Part shown: positions 8,783 to 17,848 of the stretch, one piece after another
Layout: every line of letters starts with the position of its first letter
Numbering within the stretch: position 1 is the first letter of the stretch
Origin: Candidatus Similichlamydia laticola
Lineage (GTDB): Bacteria; Chlamydiota; Chlamydiia; Chlamydiales; Parilichlamydiaceae
Direction: 5' to 3'
NCBI RefSeq assembly: GCF_003339615.1
Contig: NZ_QQBG01000011.1
Location: forward strand, 1 to 55,921
Length of the DNA: 55,921 nt
The notes under the pieces: generated by a model
What the model saw: the letters and a program-made list of their open reading frames with translations, nothing else
Told to the model about the DNA's origin: nothing
The model's database searches: none
Translations under genes and position numbers: made by a program

Positions 8783-10120
8783 TTGGTTGCAAGAATGAGC
8801 TGTTTTTCAAAAAAGAAAAGTAAAAGCAAAATGGGTCTGAGCAGAAGATGGAGACCGATACTGTTTCGCGATGTTTTAGGGCAAGATATCTCTGCCGAGA
8901 TTTTGAGAAAGACAGTGCAACAAGCCAGAGTGGCTCCTGCTTACTTGTTATCTGGTTCTAGAGGGTCTGGAAAAACATCCTTGGCTAGAATTTTTGCTAA
9001 AGCACTCAATTGCCAAGGAATAGGATCGGACGGAGAACCTTGCAATTCCTGCGATTCTTGCTGTGACATTCAACAAGGTTTCAGTTTGCAAGTTATTGAA
9101 ATAGATGGCGCTTCGCACAGGGGGATTGATGACATGCGCGCTCTCATTGAGACATGTCAATATACTCCTGATGGCGGAGGCTTTCGTGTTTACATCGTGG
9201 ATGAAGTTCACATGTTAACGAAAGAAGCTTTCAATGCACTGCTGAAGACTTTGGAAGAGCCTCCACGACATGTTGTTTTTGTTTTAGCTACAACGGATCC
9301 CCAAAAAGTTCCCTCTACAATTAAGAGCCGTTGCCTGCAGCTCGATCTAAGAAGGATCCCTAATGATGTGATGGTTCGTAAGTTAGCCCTTTTACTTGAG
9401 AAAGAGGGCACTTGCTCTTACGACGCTTCCGTCCCTTTTCTTATTGCAGAGCGTGCAGAAGGGAGTCTGCGAGATGCCGAATCTATTCTGGAGCAACTGT
9501 TAGCTTTTTCGGACGGACACCTGTCTATAGATCAGGTTTCTTCCGTATTGGGGATACCCAATCAAACTCTTCTCCTTGACCTAGATGAGGCTCTTTTGAA
9601 GGAAGATATAGGGGGAGTGCTTGCTACGGGTGACAAACTTTTTCAACAAAGCCAAGACGGATATGTTCTTCTTCGCTATATGGCAAAGCATTATCAAAAT
9701 CATCTTATGGTTCTTTCTTTGCAGAATCATTCTTTTATTCAAAACCTGTCTGAAACTCAGATCACTCGCTTTGTTGAACTTAATTCCCGTTTCAATCGGA
9801 AACAGATCGTACACCTTTTAGCCAAAATAAAGGAATCCATTCCCATTTTGGACTTCTCCCCGCAAATTGTTTTTAAGTCTCTACTGCTGGAAATTGCAGA
9901 TATGCGAAACTACGTCGAACTTTCTGACGTTCTTCAAGTTTTACAAAACCTCGGAGAAGAGGAGGACCTCGACGCTCCTCCGGCTGAAGAAAAAAAAGCC
10001 CCCACAGGAGAAGGAAAAGATCTGCGAATGGAAGAGAGAAGGAGGAACTCAAGGCTAGAGAACATTATCCAATTCCTTGCAAAAGAGACGGATTCGGTGA
10101 TCTCTACAAAAGTCCTTTAG
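8783..10120 (+). CDS. dnaX: DNA polymerase III gamma/tau subunit
   Basis: A 445-residue AAA+ clamp loader ATPase. It shows the Walker A motif GSRGSGKT, a zinc-type cluster of four cysteines beginning NCQG and ending NSCDSC, Walker B VYIVDEVHM, the NALLKTLEEPP segment, and the sensor arginine segment KSRCLQL. The length suits a gamma-like form with only a short charged tail. The start is uncertain: the TTG at 8783 has AGGA 5 bases upstream, while the ATG at 8795 lacks a ribosome binding site. It converges with thyX, overlapping by 4 bases. Confidence 0.93.
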   Translation: MVARMSCFSKKKSKSKMGLSRRWRPILFRDVLGQDISAEILRKTVQQARVAPAYLLSGSRGSGKTSLARIFAKALNCQGIGSDGEPCNSCDSCCDIQQGFSLQVIEIDGASHRGIDDMRALIETCQYTPDGGGFRVYIVDEVHMLTKEAFNALLKTLEEPPRHVVFVLATTDPQKVPSTIKSRCLQLDLRRIPNDVMVRKLALLLEKEGTCSYDASVPFLIAERAEGSLRDAESILEQLLAFSDGHLSIDQVSSVLGIPNQTLLLDLDEALLKEDIGGVLATGDKLFQQSQDGYVLLRYMAKHYQNHLMVLSLQNHSFIQNLSETQITRFVELNSRFNRKQIVHLLAKIKESIPILDFSPQIVFKSLLLEIADMRNYVELSDVLQVLQNLGEEEDLDAPPAEEKKAPTGEGKDLRMEERRRNSRLENIIQFLAKETDSVISTKVL

Positions 10121-10896
10121 ATCAAAAATTTCTTAAAAAACTCTTGTATCTCTCCTGGAGCCATCCCGATAGCTTGTGCCTCTTGTTCTATTTGTTCTTT
10201 GGCAATAGCGCTCAAATTCCGAGATATCTCTTGAGACTCCTTCTGGTGCAGTAACCTTCCCTTGATGATGTAATCTGTGAAGGCAGAGAAGGAGCAGGGA
10301 GCAACGGCTTCCAAACAACACGTCAATTCTTGTAAAAACTCTTTCATTTCTGGAGATGCTCCTTCTCGTCTAGAACGAATAAAGTAGCAAAGGTTGTGCA
10401 AGTCGATTTGCCAGACAAGGTCGACTATGAAGGTTCCTGGAGCAAAAGCAAGACATGTTTCCAGAGAGCCACCTCTCTCTTTTGCCATTTTTATCACAGT
10501 TCTTGCTTCCTCATAAAAAGTATAGAGGGATTCTTCCATTTGCTTTGGAAGCCAAAATTCCAACTCTCCTTTAGGCCAAACGAGCTGGCTTTTGGCTGCT
10601 CGACAACGTGAAAATTGCTGCGAAAGAAAAAAGGGCAAACGTAAATGAAAGAGAAAAGAGACTTGTTCAAAAGGAGAAGTATGAGCATGCCGCATAAGGA
10701 AACGAATCAGTCTTGCATCTTCATGAAAGCTCTTATTGGAATCCCCGTAAGAACAGCGCGCTCCTCTTGCAACACTGGCATCTGAACCGAGGTAATCTGC
10801 AAGGATTAAATGGCCTTGCCCTGACAAGACTGGAAATATTTTTCCCAGCATCTCATCTGCTCGGGATGACCTTGGTCTGTTGCTGTAGTGAGACAT
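10117..10896 (-). CDS. ThyX-like protein with degenerate signature (second of pair)
   Basis: A 259-residue protein of the flavin-dependent thymidylate synthase fold, recognisable from the ADYLGSD start, SPFEQVSFLFHLRLPFFLSQQ and the WQIDLHNLCYFIRSR segment. ThyX enzymes carry RHR-x7-S to hold FAD and dUMP; here the place reads RCRAAKSQLVW, so the His and Ser are gone. It lies 9 bases downstream of a second thyX gene with an intact signature, so it is probably a non-catalytic partner or decaying duplicate. I recall that Chlamydia ThyX is unusually long, possibly a fusion of two such halves. The ATG at 10896 has AGGA 7 bases upstream. Confidence 0.8.
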   Translation of the reverse strand: MSHYSNRPRSSRADEMLGKIFPVLSGQGHLILADYLGSDASVARGARCSYGDSNKSFHEDARLIRFLMRHAHTSPFEQVSFLFHLRLPFFLSQQFSRCRAAKSQLVWPKGELEFWLPKQMEESLYTFYEEARTVIKMAKERGGSLETCLAFAPGTFIVDLVWQIDLHNLCYFIRSRREGASPEMKEFLQELTCCLEAVAPCSFSAFTDYIIKGRLLHQKESQEISRNLSAIAKEQIEQEAQAIGMAPGEIQEFFKKFLI

Positions 10897-10905
10897 GGAC
10901 ATATC

Positions 10906-11655
10906 CTAGAATGAAACATTAAGACGCTTGAGCAATGCAAGCTCTGAACAGCTTAAAGAGATTCTGGAAAGATATACTTCGTGGAAATGCTTCCAACAGA
11001 GAGGAAAAAGTTGTGAAAGAACGAAGCCAATTTTCTCGGCATAAAGGCGAATTTCCTTTTGAGCATCTGTATGCAATCTCAGACGTAAAAAGTGAAACAA
11101 ATTTCTCAAATCTATTTTCCAAAAGATTGTTGTGTACATGTTTTGCGGCAAAATTGTTCGAGCTTGTTCTCTACAAACTCCTCTATCGAGCAAAGACAGG
11201 TACTCCTGGTATCCCCATCTAGATAGCTTATGAATAGACTGGGAGCAGGTTTCTGCTATTTCCGTATTCAACAGATCAGTTCCCACCTGTTTGTTCGAAG
11301 AACTTTGCATTCTCAATTCTTCCGCTTTAGGTTCATGAAAGTAGTCTTCAACTTTGGCATAACGAGCGGAAAAGGAGTTAAGTTTTGCTGTTCGATGACG
11401 AACAAGCTGTCCCATAACGTAAATCGGCAAACGAATTTGGAAAACGAGACAACTCTGCTCGAAGGGAAATAGCTGGTTTAGCCGGAAACATTCTTTGATG
11501 CTCTCCTCTTCCGAGAGGGTAGTGGTATGCGCTCTACCCAAAGAAGCATAGTGGGCCACAGTTGAATCAGAGCCCATGTAATCGACAAGCCTTACAAAGC
11601 CATGGTCTAAAACATGCAGCTTCTTTCCCAGAAAAGTTTCACCTTGATCTTGCAT
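10906..11655 (-). CDS. thyX: Flavin-dependent thymidylate synthase
   Basis: A 249-residue enzyme that methylates dUMP to dTMP using FAD, NADPH and methylenetetrahydrofolate. The diagnostic RHRTAKLNSFSARYA (RHR-x7-S) is intact, as are VDYMGSDSTVAH, FPFEQSCLVFQIRLPIYVMG and the RTILPQNMYTTIFWKIDLRN region that lines the substrate site. I start at the ATG at 11655, preceded by GGGTGA; a TTG at 11688 is the alternative. It is followed at once by a paralogue whose signature has degenerated, so the two may act as a heteromer. Confidence 0.92.
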   Translation of the reverse strand: MQDQGETFLGKKLHVLDHGFVRLVDYMGSDSTVAHYASLGRAHTTTLSEEESIKECFRLNQLFPFEQSCLVFQIRLPIYVMGQLVRHRTAKLNSFSARYAKVEDYFHEPKAEELRMQSSSNKQVGTDLLNTEIAETCSQSIHKLSRWGYQEYLSLLDRGVCREQARTILPQNMYTTIFWKIDLRNLFHFLRLRLHTDAQKEIRLYAEKIGFVLSQLFPLCWKHFHEVYLSRISLSCSELALLKRLNVSF

Positions 11656-11783
11656 GCGGATCACCCAGCAGAGAATTGCGAACGCCAACTTCCGGGTCGG
11701 ATTTTAACTTTTTAATCCGCTTCCCTTCAAGCTCGAAACAGATTACATTCCTTGCTGAAGCCTTAGCGTCTCGGGTCAAGACC

Positions 11784-12212
11784 ATGTATCAGTTTCTTTT
11801 TTCTCTCTTCATGTTCACCTTCCCTTCCCTTTCCTGTTTTTGTGAGGAAATAGGCAACAACATAGGCCAGTTTCGTCAACAAGGGGATCCTCTCTCCTTG
11901 TGGATTGGTGGCATTGGAATTGCGATCATTTGCTTGTGTGTTCTCTTGCAATATTTTCTTATGAGATGGACCTGTCCTATTCGGGAGGGATCATCTAGAA
12001 AAATTTTTGTTTTAAATAGGACCAATATCGGGCATAAAATTTGTACTTACCTGATTGAGGTTGAAGAAGAACTTTTCCTCATTATCCAAACCCCCAATCA
12101 GGTGATTTGTGAACCTGTTCGTGGAAAGGCAAAGTGGGAAGTTTTTAATGGGATGTCACAGAAGGAAGATACCCTGCAAGCCTCAGAGATGAAGCCCACT
12201 TCGATAGGGTAA
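11784..12212 (+). CDS. Small single-pass membrane protein upstream of lon
   Basis: A 142-residue protein with a hydrophobic N-terminal segment (MYQFLFSLFMFTFPSLSCF) that could be a signal peptide, a short exposed region, a membrane segment around SLWIGGIGIAIICLCVLLQY and a cytoplasmic tail of about 75 residues containing KICTYLIEVEEELFLII. The layout of signal, membrane helix and a small beta-like domain recalls FliO-type proteins, but sequence support is weak. The open frame extends upstream to 11562 across the thyX start on the other strand; I chose the ATG at 11784 because the protein pattern begins there. Function unknown. Confidence 0.55.
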   Translation: MYQFLFSLFMFTFPSLSCFCEEIGNNIGQFRQQGDPLSLWIGGIGIAIICLCVLLQYFLMRWTCPIREGSSRKIFVLNRTNIGHKICTYLIEVEEELFLIIQTPNQVICEPVRGKAKWEVFNGMSQKEDTLQASEMKPTSIG

Positions 12213-12223
12213 TTTCCTTGGAT

Positions 12224-12253
12224 TTGCATTCTGAATGCAAGATCTCCTATCCT
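12224..12253 (+). promoter_or_regulatory. Putative lon promoter with overlapping dyad operator
   Basis: TTGCATTCTGAATGCAA (12224-12240) is a perfect 8+1+8 inverted repeat. Its first six bases can serve as a -35 (TTGCAT), with TATCCT 18 bases further on (12248-12253) as the -10, about 70 bases before the lon ATG. A dyad over the -35 is the usual position of a repressor site. It is not a CIRCE element. Tentative. Confidence 0.35.
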
Positions 12254-12323
12254 GGTGGGTTCCGATGCTTATATTTTTGTTCCTTAGCTTGAAAGGAAGC
12301 GTACCTCCTACCAGAGAGATGAA

Positions 12324-14846
12324 ATGTCCACTGAGAGATCAAAACAGAAGAAAGATCGACAGTCCCTCGTTGAAGAAGCGAGCCCCGAGGATGAACCGAC
12401 ACAAGATATAGGACGACCTAGCGTTGTTTTCCCGAAGGAACTTTTGATTCTGCCCGTTTTCAAGAGGCCCTATTTCCCTGGGATTGCTTTGCCTATCTCT
12501 ATCGAATCAGGTGTGCAGTACGAAACGATCAAGAAGATTGCTTGTTCGGATTTGCGTACAGTTGGTGTCCTTCTTTCCAAGGGGTCTAGTGCAGAATGTT
12601 CCTCCGATCAGTTGTACCAGGTCGGCGTAGCGGGACGTGTTTCCAAGATATTGCCAGCAGAACACGGTGGATTTCAGGCGATTGTCGATCTAGAGAAGCG
12701 TTTTCGTGTGCTTGCGATCAAACAAGAAAAAGACCACTTCTGGGCAGAGGTTGAGTATCTCCAGGATGAAGTCAAAGTCTCTGCTAACAGGTTAAAAGCG
12801 TATGCCAACAGTATACTTAAGGCTGTAAAGGAGCTGATTGCACTTAGTCCCCTTTTCAAAGACGAGATGCGTGTCTTCCTAGAACACGCAGATCCTAACC
12901 AACCGGCTGCTCTAGGAGATATGATCGCATCTTTGACAACAGCTCAACCAGAAGAGCTACAAGATCTTGTCGAGTGCCTACTTCTAGAAGAACGCCTAAA
13001 AAAAACACTTTTCTTGGTCAAGAAGGAGCACGATCTCAGCAAGATTCAGTACGAAATTGATCAGCAGGTAGAGTCTGCCTTGGGTAGAATTCAAAAGGAG
13101 TATGTTCTGAAAGAACAGCTTAAGACAATTAAAAAAGAATTAGGGATAGACAGTGATGATCGTCACTCCGAAATATCTAAATTCGAGAGCCGTTTGCAGG
13201 GCAAGGTTGTTCCTCAAGAGGTCTTAAGTGTGATGCGGGAAGAGATGCACCGTTTAGCCAGCTTGGAAAGCCACAGTCCCGATTACGGTGTCTGTCGTAA
13301 TTATCTTGACTGGTTAACGGCAATTCCTTGGGGAATGTATGATGAACATCTTGTAAGCATTAAGAAAACAAAACAAATTCTCAATAGAGAACATTGGGGA
13401 GTTGAAGAAGTCAAGGAAAGAATTTGTGAAATTGTTGCTGTATCCAACATGGTAGGCAAAATGAAAGGCACTGCCCTGTGTCTAGTTGGACCTCCTGGAG
13501 TGGGGAAGACAACAATAGCGAAATCCATTGCTACAGCTTTAGGAAGAAAATTTTTTAAATTTTCTGTTGGTGGTATGCGAGATGAAGCGGAAGTCAAGGG
13601 CCATCGGAAGACTTATATTGGATCAATGCCTGGTAAGTTTGTTCAAGCTTTGAAGGCATGCCAGTCTATGAATCCCGTTATTCTTGTTGATGAAATTGAC
13701 AAAATTATGAGTGGGCAACTCGGAGACCCTGCATCAGCTCTTTTAGAGGTTTTTGATCGAGAACAAAATGGGCAATTCCTTGACCATTATTTGGATCTTC
13801 CTTGTGATTTGAGCCGTGTTTTTTTCGTTTTGTCTGCCAATCTTCTAGATCATGTGCCAGACGCTCTTCGGGATCGCTTTGAAGTCATTCATCTGTCCGG
13901 CTATATCACGGAGGAGAAGATTCAAATTGCGCAAAAGCATCTGATACCAAATTCTTTAGAAGAAGTGGGCCTTAATCCTGGTTCCATTCTATTCCCTGTT
14001 CCAATCCTTAAAACTATTGTTTCTGGCTATGCTCGCGAAGCCGGTGTGCGTAATTTTGAAGGACAAATTAAAAAGATTTGTCGCAAATTAGTGACGGAGC
14101 ACGTCAATACGGCTCCTAAAAAGGAATTTGGTCAGAAGGAGGTCACTGAGGCATCTGTTCGGAAGCTTTTGGGTATACCTCGGTTCCAAGAGGATCCCCT
14201 TGTACAGTCTCCTCCCATAGGAGTTGCTGTTGGTTTAGCTTGGACGGCTTTAGGAGGGACCCCATTGTGTGTAGAAACTTTGACAGTTTCTGCCTCTCGT
14301 ACTGCTATGCGTTTAACTGGACAAGCTGGGTCCGTCATGAAAGAGTCGGCAGAAATCGCTTGGAGCTTCTGTCAGAGTTGGCTTTTAAAGCAGCATACGG
14401 GCTCTAAGTTTTTCTTTAAAAAAGAAGTGCATATACACCTTCCGGAAGGTGCAACTCCTAAAGACGGTCCTTCTGCAGGTATCACAATGGTTTCTGCACT
14501 TCTTTCTCAACTTCTACAAAAGAAGATTAAGCCTGGTCTCTCTATGACAGGAGAGCTGACTTTAAACGGTCACGTTTTACCTGTAGGAGGGATAAGGGAG
14601 AAAGTAGCTGCTGCCAAAAGGGCTCAGCTTAAGCATATTATTTTGCCTGCGCTTAACAAGCAAGACGTTGAGGAGCTTCCTACCCTTCTCAAACGTGGGC
14701 TCACATTGCATTTTGTTTCTGTTTACGACGAAGTTTTTCGCATTGCGTTCGATTATGCCCCCTTTGAAAAAGGACGAGCAGAGGCTTTTTCAGGACACAC
14801 AAATGAAGAGAAAACGCAGCGCAAGAAAAGAGCCCCTTTTGCTTGA
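12324..14846 (+). CDS. lon: ATP-dependent protease Lon
   Basis: An 840-residue cytoplasmic AAA+ serine protease that degrades misfolded and some regulatory proteins. The order is an N-terminal substrate-binding LON domain, a coiled-coil region, the ATPase with Walker A GPPGVGKT (about residue 389) and Walker B VILVDEIDKI, then the protease domain with catalytic Ser in DGPSAG (about 716) and Lys in GGIREKVAAAKRAQ (about 759). Length is typical. rnz follows after 35 bases. The upstream spacer holds a dyad that overlaps a possible -35 (12224-12253), which hints at stress control. Confidence 0.97.
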   Translation: MSTERSKQKKDRQSLVEEASPEDEPTQDIGRPSVVFPKELLILPVFKRPYFPGIALPISIESGVQYETIKKIACSDLRTVGVLLSKGSSAECSSDQLYQVGVAGRVSKILPAEHGGFQAIVDLEKRFRVLAIKQEKDHFWAEVEYLQDEVKVSANRLKAYANSILKAVKELIALSPLFKDEMRVFLEHADPNQPAALGDMIASLTTAQPEELQDLVECLLLEERLKKTLFLVKKEHDLSKIQYEIDQQVESALGRIQKEYVLKEQLKTIKKELGIDSDDRHSEISKFESRLQGKVVPQEVLSVMREEMHRLASLESHSPDYGVCRNYLDWLTAIPWGMYDEHLVSIKKTKQILNREHWGVEEVKERICEIVAVSNMVGKMKGTALCLVGPPGVGKTTIAKSIATALGRKFFKFSVGGMRDEAEVKGHRKTYIGSMPGKFVQALKACQSMNPVILVDEIDKIMSGQLGDPASALLEVFDREQNGQFLDHYLDLPCDLSRVFFVLSANLLDHVPDALRDRFEVIHLSGYITEEKIQIAQKHLIPNSLEEVGLNPGSILFPVPILKTIVSGYAREAGVRNFEGQIKKICRKLVTEHVNTAPKKEFGQKEVTEASVRKLLGIPRFQEDPLVQSPPIGVAVGLAWTALGGTPLCVETLTVSASRTAMRLTGQAGSVMKESAEIAWSFCQSWLLKQHTGSKFFFKKEVHIHLPEGATPKDGPSAGITMVSALLSQLLQKKIKPGLSMTGELTLNGHVLPVGGIREKVAAAKRAQLKHIILPALNKQDVEELPTLLKRGLTLHFVSVYDEVFRIAFDYAPFEKGRAEAFSGHTNEEKTQRKKRAPFA

Positions 14847-14881
14847 GAAAGATTGAATTAAGAGAGTAACTACACGACTTC

Positions 14882-15796
14882 ATGAGCGTACGAGACCTGA
14901 CAATTTTTGGTTGTTCTAGCCAACAACCTACGCGATTTCGAAGCCATCCTGGATATCTTTTAAGATGGAACGAAGAAGGTTTTCTTTTGGATCCGGGGGA
15001 AGGGACTCAAAGGCAATTTATATTTGCAAATATAGCACCTACTACAACAACGAAAATCTTGATTAGTCATTTTCACGGTGATCATTGCTTGGGGTTAGGT
15101 TCTATGCTTATGCGGTTGAATCTTGATCAAGTCAAGCATACGGTGCACTGCTACTTTCCGGCATCAGGACAGCGCTATTTCAATCGTCTACGCTTTGGGA
15201 CGTCATATCATGAAAGAATCAAAGTCGTCCCTCATCCTATTATAGAGGGGGACGTTGTAGAAGATGGAGATTTCATTCTTGAAGCTTTTCCTTTGGTACA
15301 CGCTATCGAAACACTTGGATGGAGGATCACAGAGAAGGAAAAGAGGAGGTTTGATCGTGCGCTTCTCGAGCATCATGCTATTCGTGGACCGGCTGTAAGA
15401 GAACTGATCACGAAAGGTTGTGTAGAAACATCACAAGGAATGGTTTGCCTTGATCAAGTCAGCACGATGCAAAAGGGTGATGTTTTCGCCTACGTCACGG
15501 ATACCTTACCCTGTGAGCAAGCTCTTTGTACTGCACAAGGCGCTCAGCTCTTTTTGTGCGAAAGCACTTATCTTGAGTCCGAAAGACACCTTGCTACGCA
15601 AAATCTACACATGACCGCAAAAGATGCTGCTTCTATAGCAAAACAAGCTGGAGTTCGTCAGCTTGTCTTGACTCATTTTTCGGGACGTTATCCTGATACT
15701 TTCCCTTTTTTAGAAGAAGCCAGGGAGATCTTTCCCAACACACTTCTTGCGGAGGACCTAAAAACCATTCCATTTGAGAGATCGTCAAAGAAATGA
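14882..15796 (+). CDS. rnz: Ribonuclease Z
   Basis: A 304-residue metallo-beta-lactamase-fold endonuclease that trims tRNA 3' ends. The main metal motif is HFHGDHCLG (about residues 61-69); further ligands sit in PLVHAIETLGWRI, YVTDTLPC and LTHFSGRYP near the end. This is useful here because neither tRNA-Tyr nor tRNA-Thr in the window encodes CCA, so precursors need 3' processing. lon-rnz adjacency matches Chlamydia as I recall. The stop overlaps the start of the next gene (ATGA). Confidence 0.93.
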   Translation: MSVRDLTIFGCSSQQPTRFRSHPGYLLRWNEEGFLLDPGEGTQRQFIFANIAPTTTTKILISHFHGDHCLGLGSMLMRLNLDQVKHTVHCYFPASGQRYFNRLRFGTSYHERIKVVPHPIIEGDVVEDGDFILEAFPLVHAIETLGWRITEKEKRRFDRALLEHHAIRGPAVRELITKGCVETSQGMVCLDQVSTMQKGDVFAYVTDTLPCEQALCTAQGAQLFLCESTYLESERHLATQNLHMTAKDAASIAKQAGVRQLVLTHFSGRYPDTFPFLEEAREIFPNTLLAEDLKTIPFERSSKK

Positions 15797-16677
15797 GGCC
15801 TTCCTTTTCTCAATTTGTCCAAGTATTGCTGGCTTACGCTGCCATCGCATCGAGCGCATTGTTTTCTCGTACAGCTTTAGAGGCAAGTATTTCCCCTTTT
15901 TTGTTTGTCGCCTTAAGGTTATCTATTGCTGGAACGTGTCTGCTTCTTTTTCAATCTTGTAAAAAAGTCACTTCTCTTACTTGCTTAGAAAGAAGAAAAA
16001 TTATCTTTCTAGCTTTTTTACAAGCCTTCTTCCCCTTAAATTGCGAAATTTGGGCATTACAATACGTTTCAATTCCCATGACGCAATTGCTCTACAACTT
16101 AACACCTTTTCTTACCGCTCTTTTGCTTTGCAGAAGAACTCGTCTTTCCCTCATACAATGGGGATGTATTGCAATTGCATGCACTAATAGCCTGTTTGCA
16201 CTTGGAGCAAGCAACAGCTTCTCCTTTCCGGAGATCGTCATGTTTTTAGCAGTTCTATCAGGAGCAGCAGGGTGGATTTATTTCAAAAAACTTCTTAAGG
16301 AAGGACATTGCCCTCATTTTTTAAATGCAGCTATGATGTTCACTGCTGGTCTGTTATCTTGGGCTTTATGCGGATTTTTAGGCGTTTCGACGAAGATAGA
16401 GCACCCTAAGGCGATTTTCGTGGCTTTAGCTTCTTCCCTATTTTTTTCGAATTTTGTTTTCTACACTCTCTATTCCGCGGCTCTCCAACACAGCTCACCA
16501 ACCTTTCTAGCCCTCTTGGGCCAGTTCACTCCCCTTTTTGCAGCTTTTTATACTAAAGTCTGGTTCGGTGAGGCCTTTCCTGAAAACTTCCTCAGAAGCG
16601 TTTTTGTAACAATTTTCGCTACTCTCCTCTTCCATAGAGAAGATAAGGGGCTCTGGGGGCGGTCAGACTCGAACTGA
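15793..16677 (+). CDS. EamA/DMT-family membrane transporter
   Basis: A 294-residue polytopic protein with about ten hydrophobic segments in two repeats, as in the drug/metabolite transporter superfamily; LLAYAAIASSALFSRTALE opens repeat one, and PTFLALLGQFTPLFAAFYTK in repeat two resembles the EamA consensus. The substrate cannot be told from sequence. Its ATG overlaps the rnz stop, so the two are probably co-translated. The last eight codons overlap the 3' end of tRNA-Tyr on the opposite strand, and the stop lies inside that tRNA. Confidence 0.8.
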   Translation: MRPSFSQFVQVLLAYAAIASSALFSRTALEASISPFLFVALRLSIAGTCLLLFQSCKKVTSLTCLERRKIIFLAFLQAFFPLNCEIWALQYVSIPMTQLLYNLTPFLTALLLCRRTRLSLIQWGCIAIACTNSLFALGASNSFSFPEIVMFLAVLSGAAGWIYFKKLLKEGHCPHFLNAAMMFTAGLLSWALCGFLGVSTKIEHPKAIFVALASSLFFSNFVFYTLYSAALQHSSPTFLALLGQFTPLFAAFYTKVWFGEAFPENFLRSVFVTIFATLLFHREDKGLWGRSDSN

Positions 16678-16735
16678 CGAAGCCCGAAGGCGGAAGATTT
16701 ACAGTCTTCTGCAATTGCCGCTATGCGACACCCCC
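16654..16735 (-). tRNA. tRNA-Tyr (GUA)
   Basis: The minus strand folds as a class II tRNA: acceptor GGGGGTG pairs with CGCCCCC (one G-U), the anticodon loop reads CTGTAAA with anticodon GTA, a long variable arm is present, and the T loop is TTCGAGT. CCA is not encoded. The 3' end overlaps the EamA gene of the other strand. Confidence 0.93.
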
Positions 16736-16747
16736 ATGAATGAGACT

Positions 16748-16821
16748 TGCTGCCTGAGGGACTTGAACCCTCAACCGCTCGATTACAAGTCGAGTGCTCT
16801 GCCAAATTGAGCTAAGGCAGC
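16748..16821 (-). tRNA. tRNA-Thr (UGU)
   Basis: Minus strand cloverleaf with acceptor GCTGCCT/AGGCAGC, D arm AGCTCAATTTGGCAGAGCA, anticodon stem CTCGA/TCGAG around loop CTTGTAA (anticodon TGT), and T arm GAGGGTTCAAGTCCCTC. The discriminator is A and CCA is not encoded. It lies 12 bases upstream of tRNA-Tyr, probably in one transcript. Confidence 0.95.
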
Positions 16822-16874
16822 ATACCGCTTGGCGGATGATAAACAAGGGAGGCGTTTTGTGACAAATGAGATCC

Positions 16875-17846
16875 TCATGATCCGGAAGAAGGAAAGAGAT
16901 GGCACGCAACAGATCTCCCATCTGCAAGAGAAGTCATGGTAGGACGGACTGCAAAGCAAACATCCATAGCAAAGGGGCACCTTAGAGCAAAGGGGCAGCC
17001 GGTCTCTTTATTTCCTTTTTCTAAGCTGTATTTTGGGACAACAATCTTGGGCACTCTTTTCCTTTGTTTTTCCGGGTTTGGAATAGGAATCGCATCAATT
17101 AAGAGTTGTGTATAGGGATGTTGAGGGTTGTCGTATACTGTGTGAACAGGTCCAACTTCTACTAATGTACCACCATACATCACTCCTAAACGATCACACA
17201 TGTAACGCATCATCAGAAGATCATGAGCTACTATCAAAATAGTTAAGGAAAAATTATCCCTAAGATCGAGAAGGAGATTGACAATTTGTGCTTGAATAGA
17301 GATGTCCAAGGCAGAGAGAGGCTCATCGCACACCAATAGCCGAGGCTCAAGGACAAGGGCCCTCGCCAAGCCAATACGATGCTTCTGCCCCCCACTAAAC
17401 TGGTGGGGAAAACGTGAAAGAACATTGGAACACAATCCGACTTTTTCTAAGAGCTCGGAGATTTGTTCCATAGGTGATGCATTAAGGCGAAGATAGTCAG
17501 CATGTAACTGCAAAGGCTCTATCAGAGTTTCTAAGATTCTGTGCATTGGATTAAGTGCAGCACAAGGGTCTTGAAAAACAAACTGGATTTCTCGACGAAG
17601 AGAAAACATTTCTTCATCTGATAGATTAGAAATATCTCTCCCTTCGAAGAGACACTGTCCTGAATCGACTTCCTCTAGTTGAGAAACAACACGGGCACAG
17701 GTTGATTTTCCGGAACCACTCTCCCCTACTAGTCCAAAAATCTCTTCCCTGTAAATCTCAAAGTGAATGTGATTGAGGGCTAAGATTCCTTCCGGCTGAT
17801 ACGTTTTGCAAACATCTTTGAGAGAGTAAATGGTCTCCTGTTGCAT
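16875..17846 (-). CDS. oppF: Oligopeptide ABC transporter ATPase OppF
   Basis: A 323-residue nucleotide-binding subunit of a peptide importer. Seen are Walker A GESGSGKS, Q-loop FVFQDPCAALNP, signature FSGGQKHR, Walker B LLVCDEPLSALD, and a C-terminal oligopeptide-type domain with cysteine-containing GCPFALRCPFAMDVC. The ATG at 17846 is preceded by GAGT just after the oppD stop, so the two are coupled. It is the last gene of oppBCDF. Confidence 0.9.
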   Translation of the reverse strand: MQQETIYSLKDVCKTYQPEGILALNHIHFEIYREEIFGLVGESGSGKSTCARVVSQLEEVDSGQCLFEGRDISNLSDEEMFSLRREIQFVFQDPCAALNPMHRILETLIEPLQLHADYLRLNASPMEQISELLEKVGLCSNVLSRFPHQFSGGQKHRIGLARALVLEPRLLVCDEPLSALDISIQAQIVNLLLDLRDNFSLTILIVAHDLLMMRYMCDRLGVMYGGTLVEVGPVHTVYDNPQHPYTQLLIDAIPIPNPEKQRKRVPKIVVPKYSLEKGNKETGCPFALRCPFAMDVCFAVRPTMTSLADGRSVACHLFPSSGS

Positions 17847-17848
17847 TT

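Noticed and set aside
11562-11783. N-terminal extension of the membrane protein before lon
   Set aside because: It overlaps the thyX coding start on the other strand and lacks protein character; the hydrophobic leader begins at 11784.
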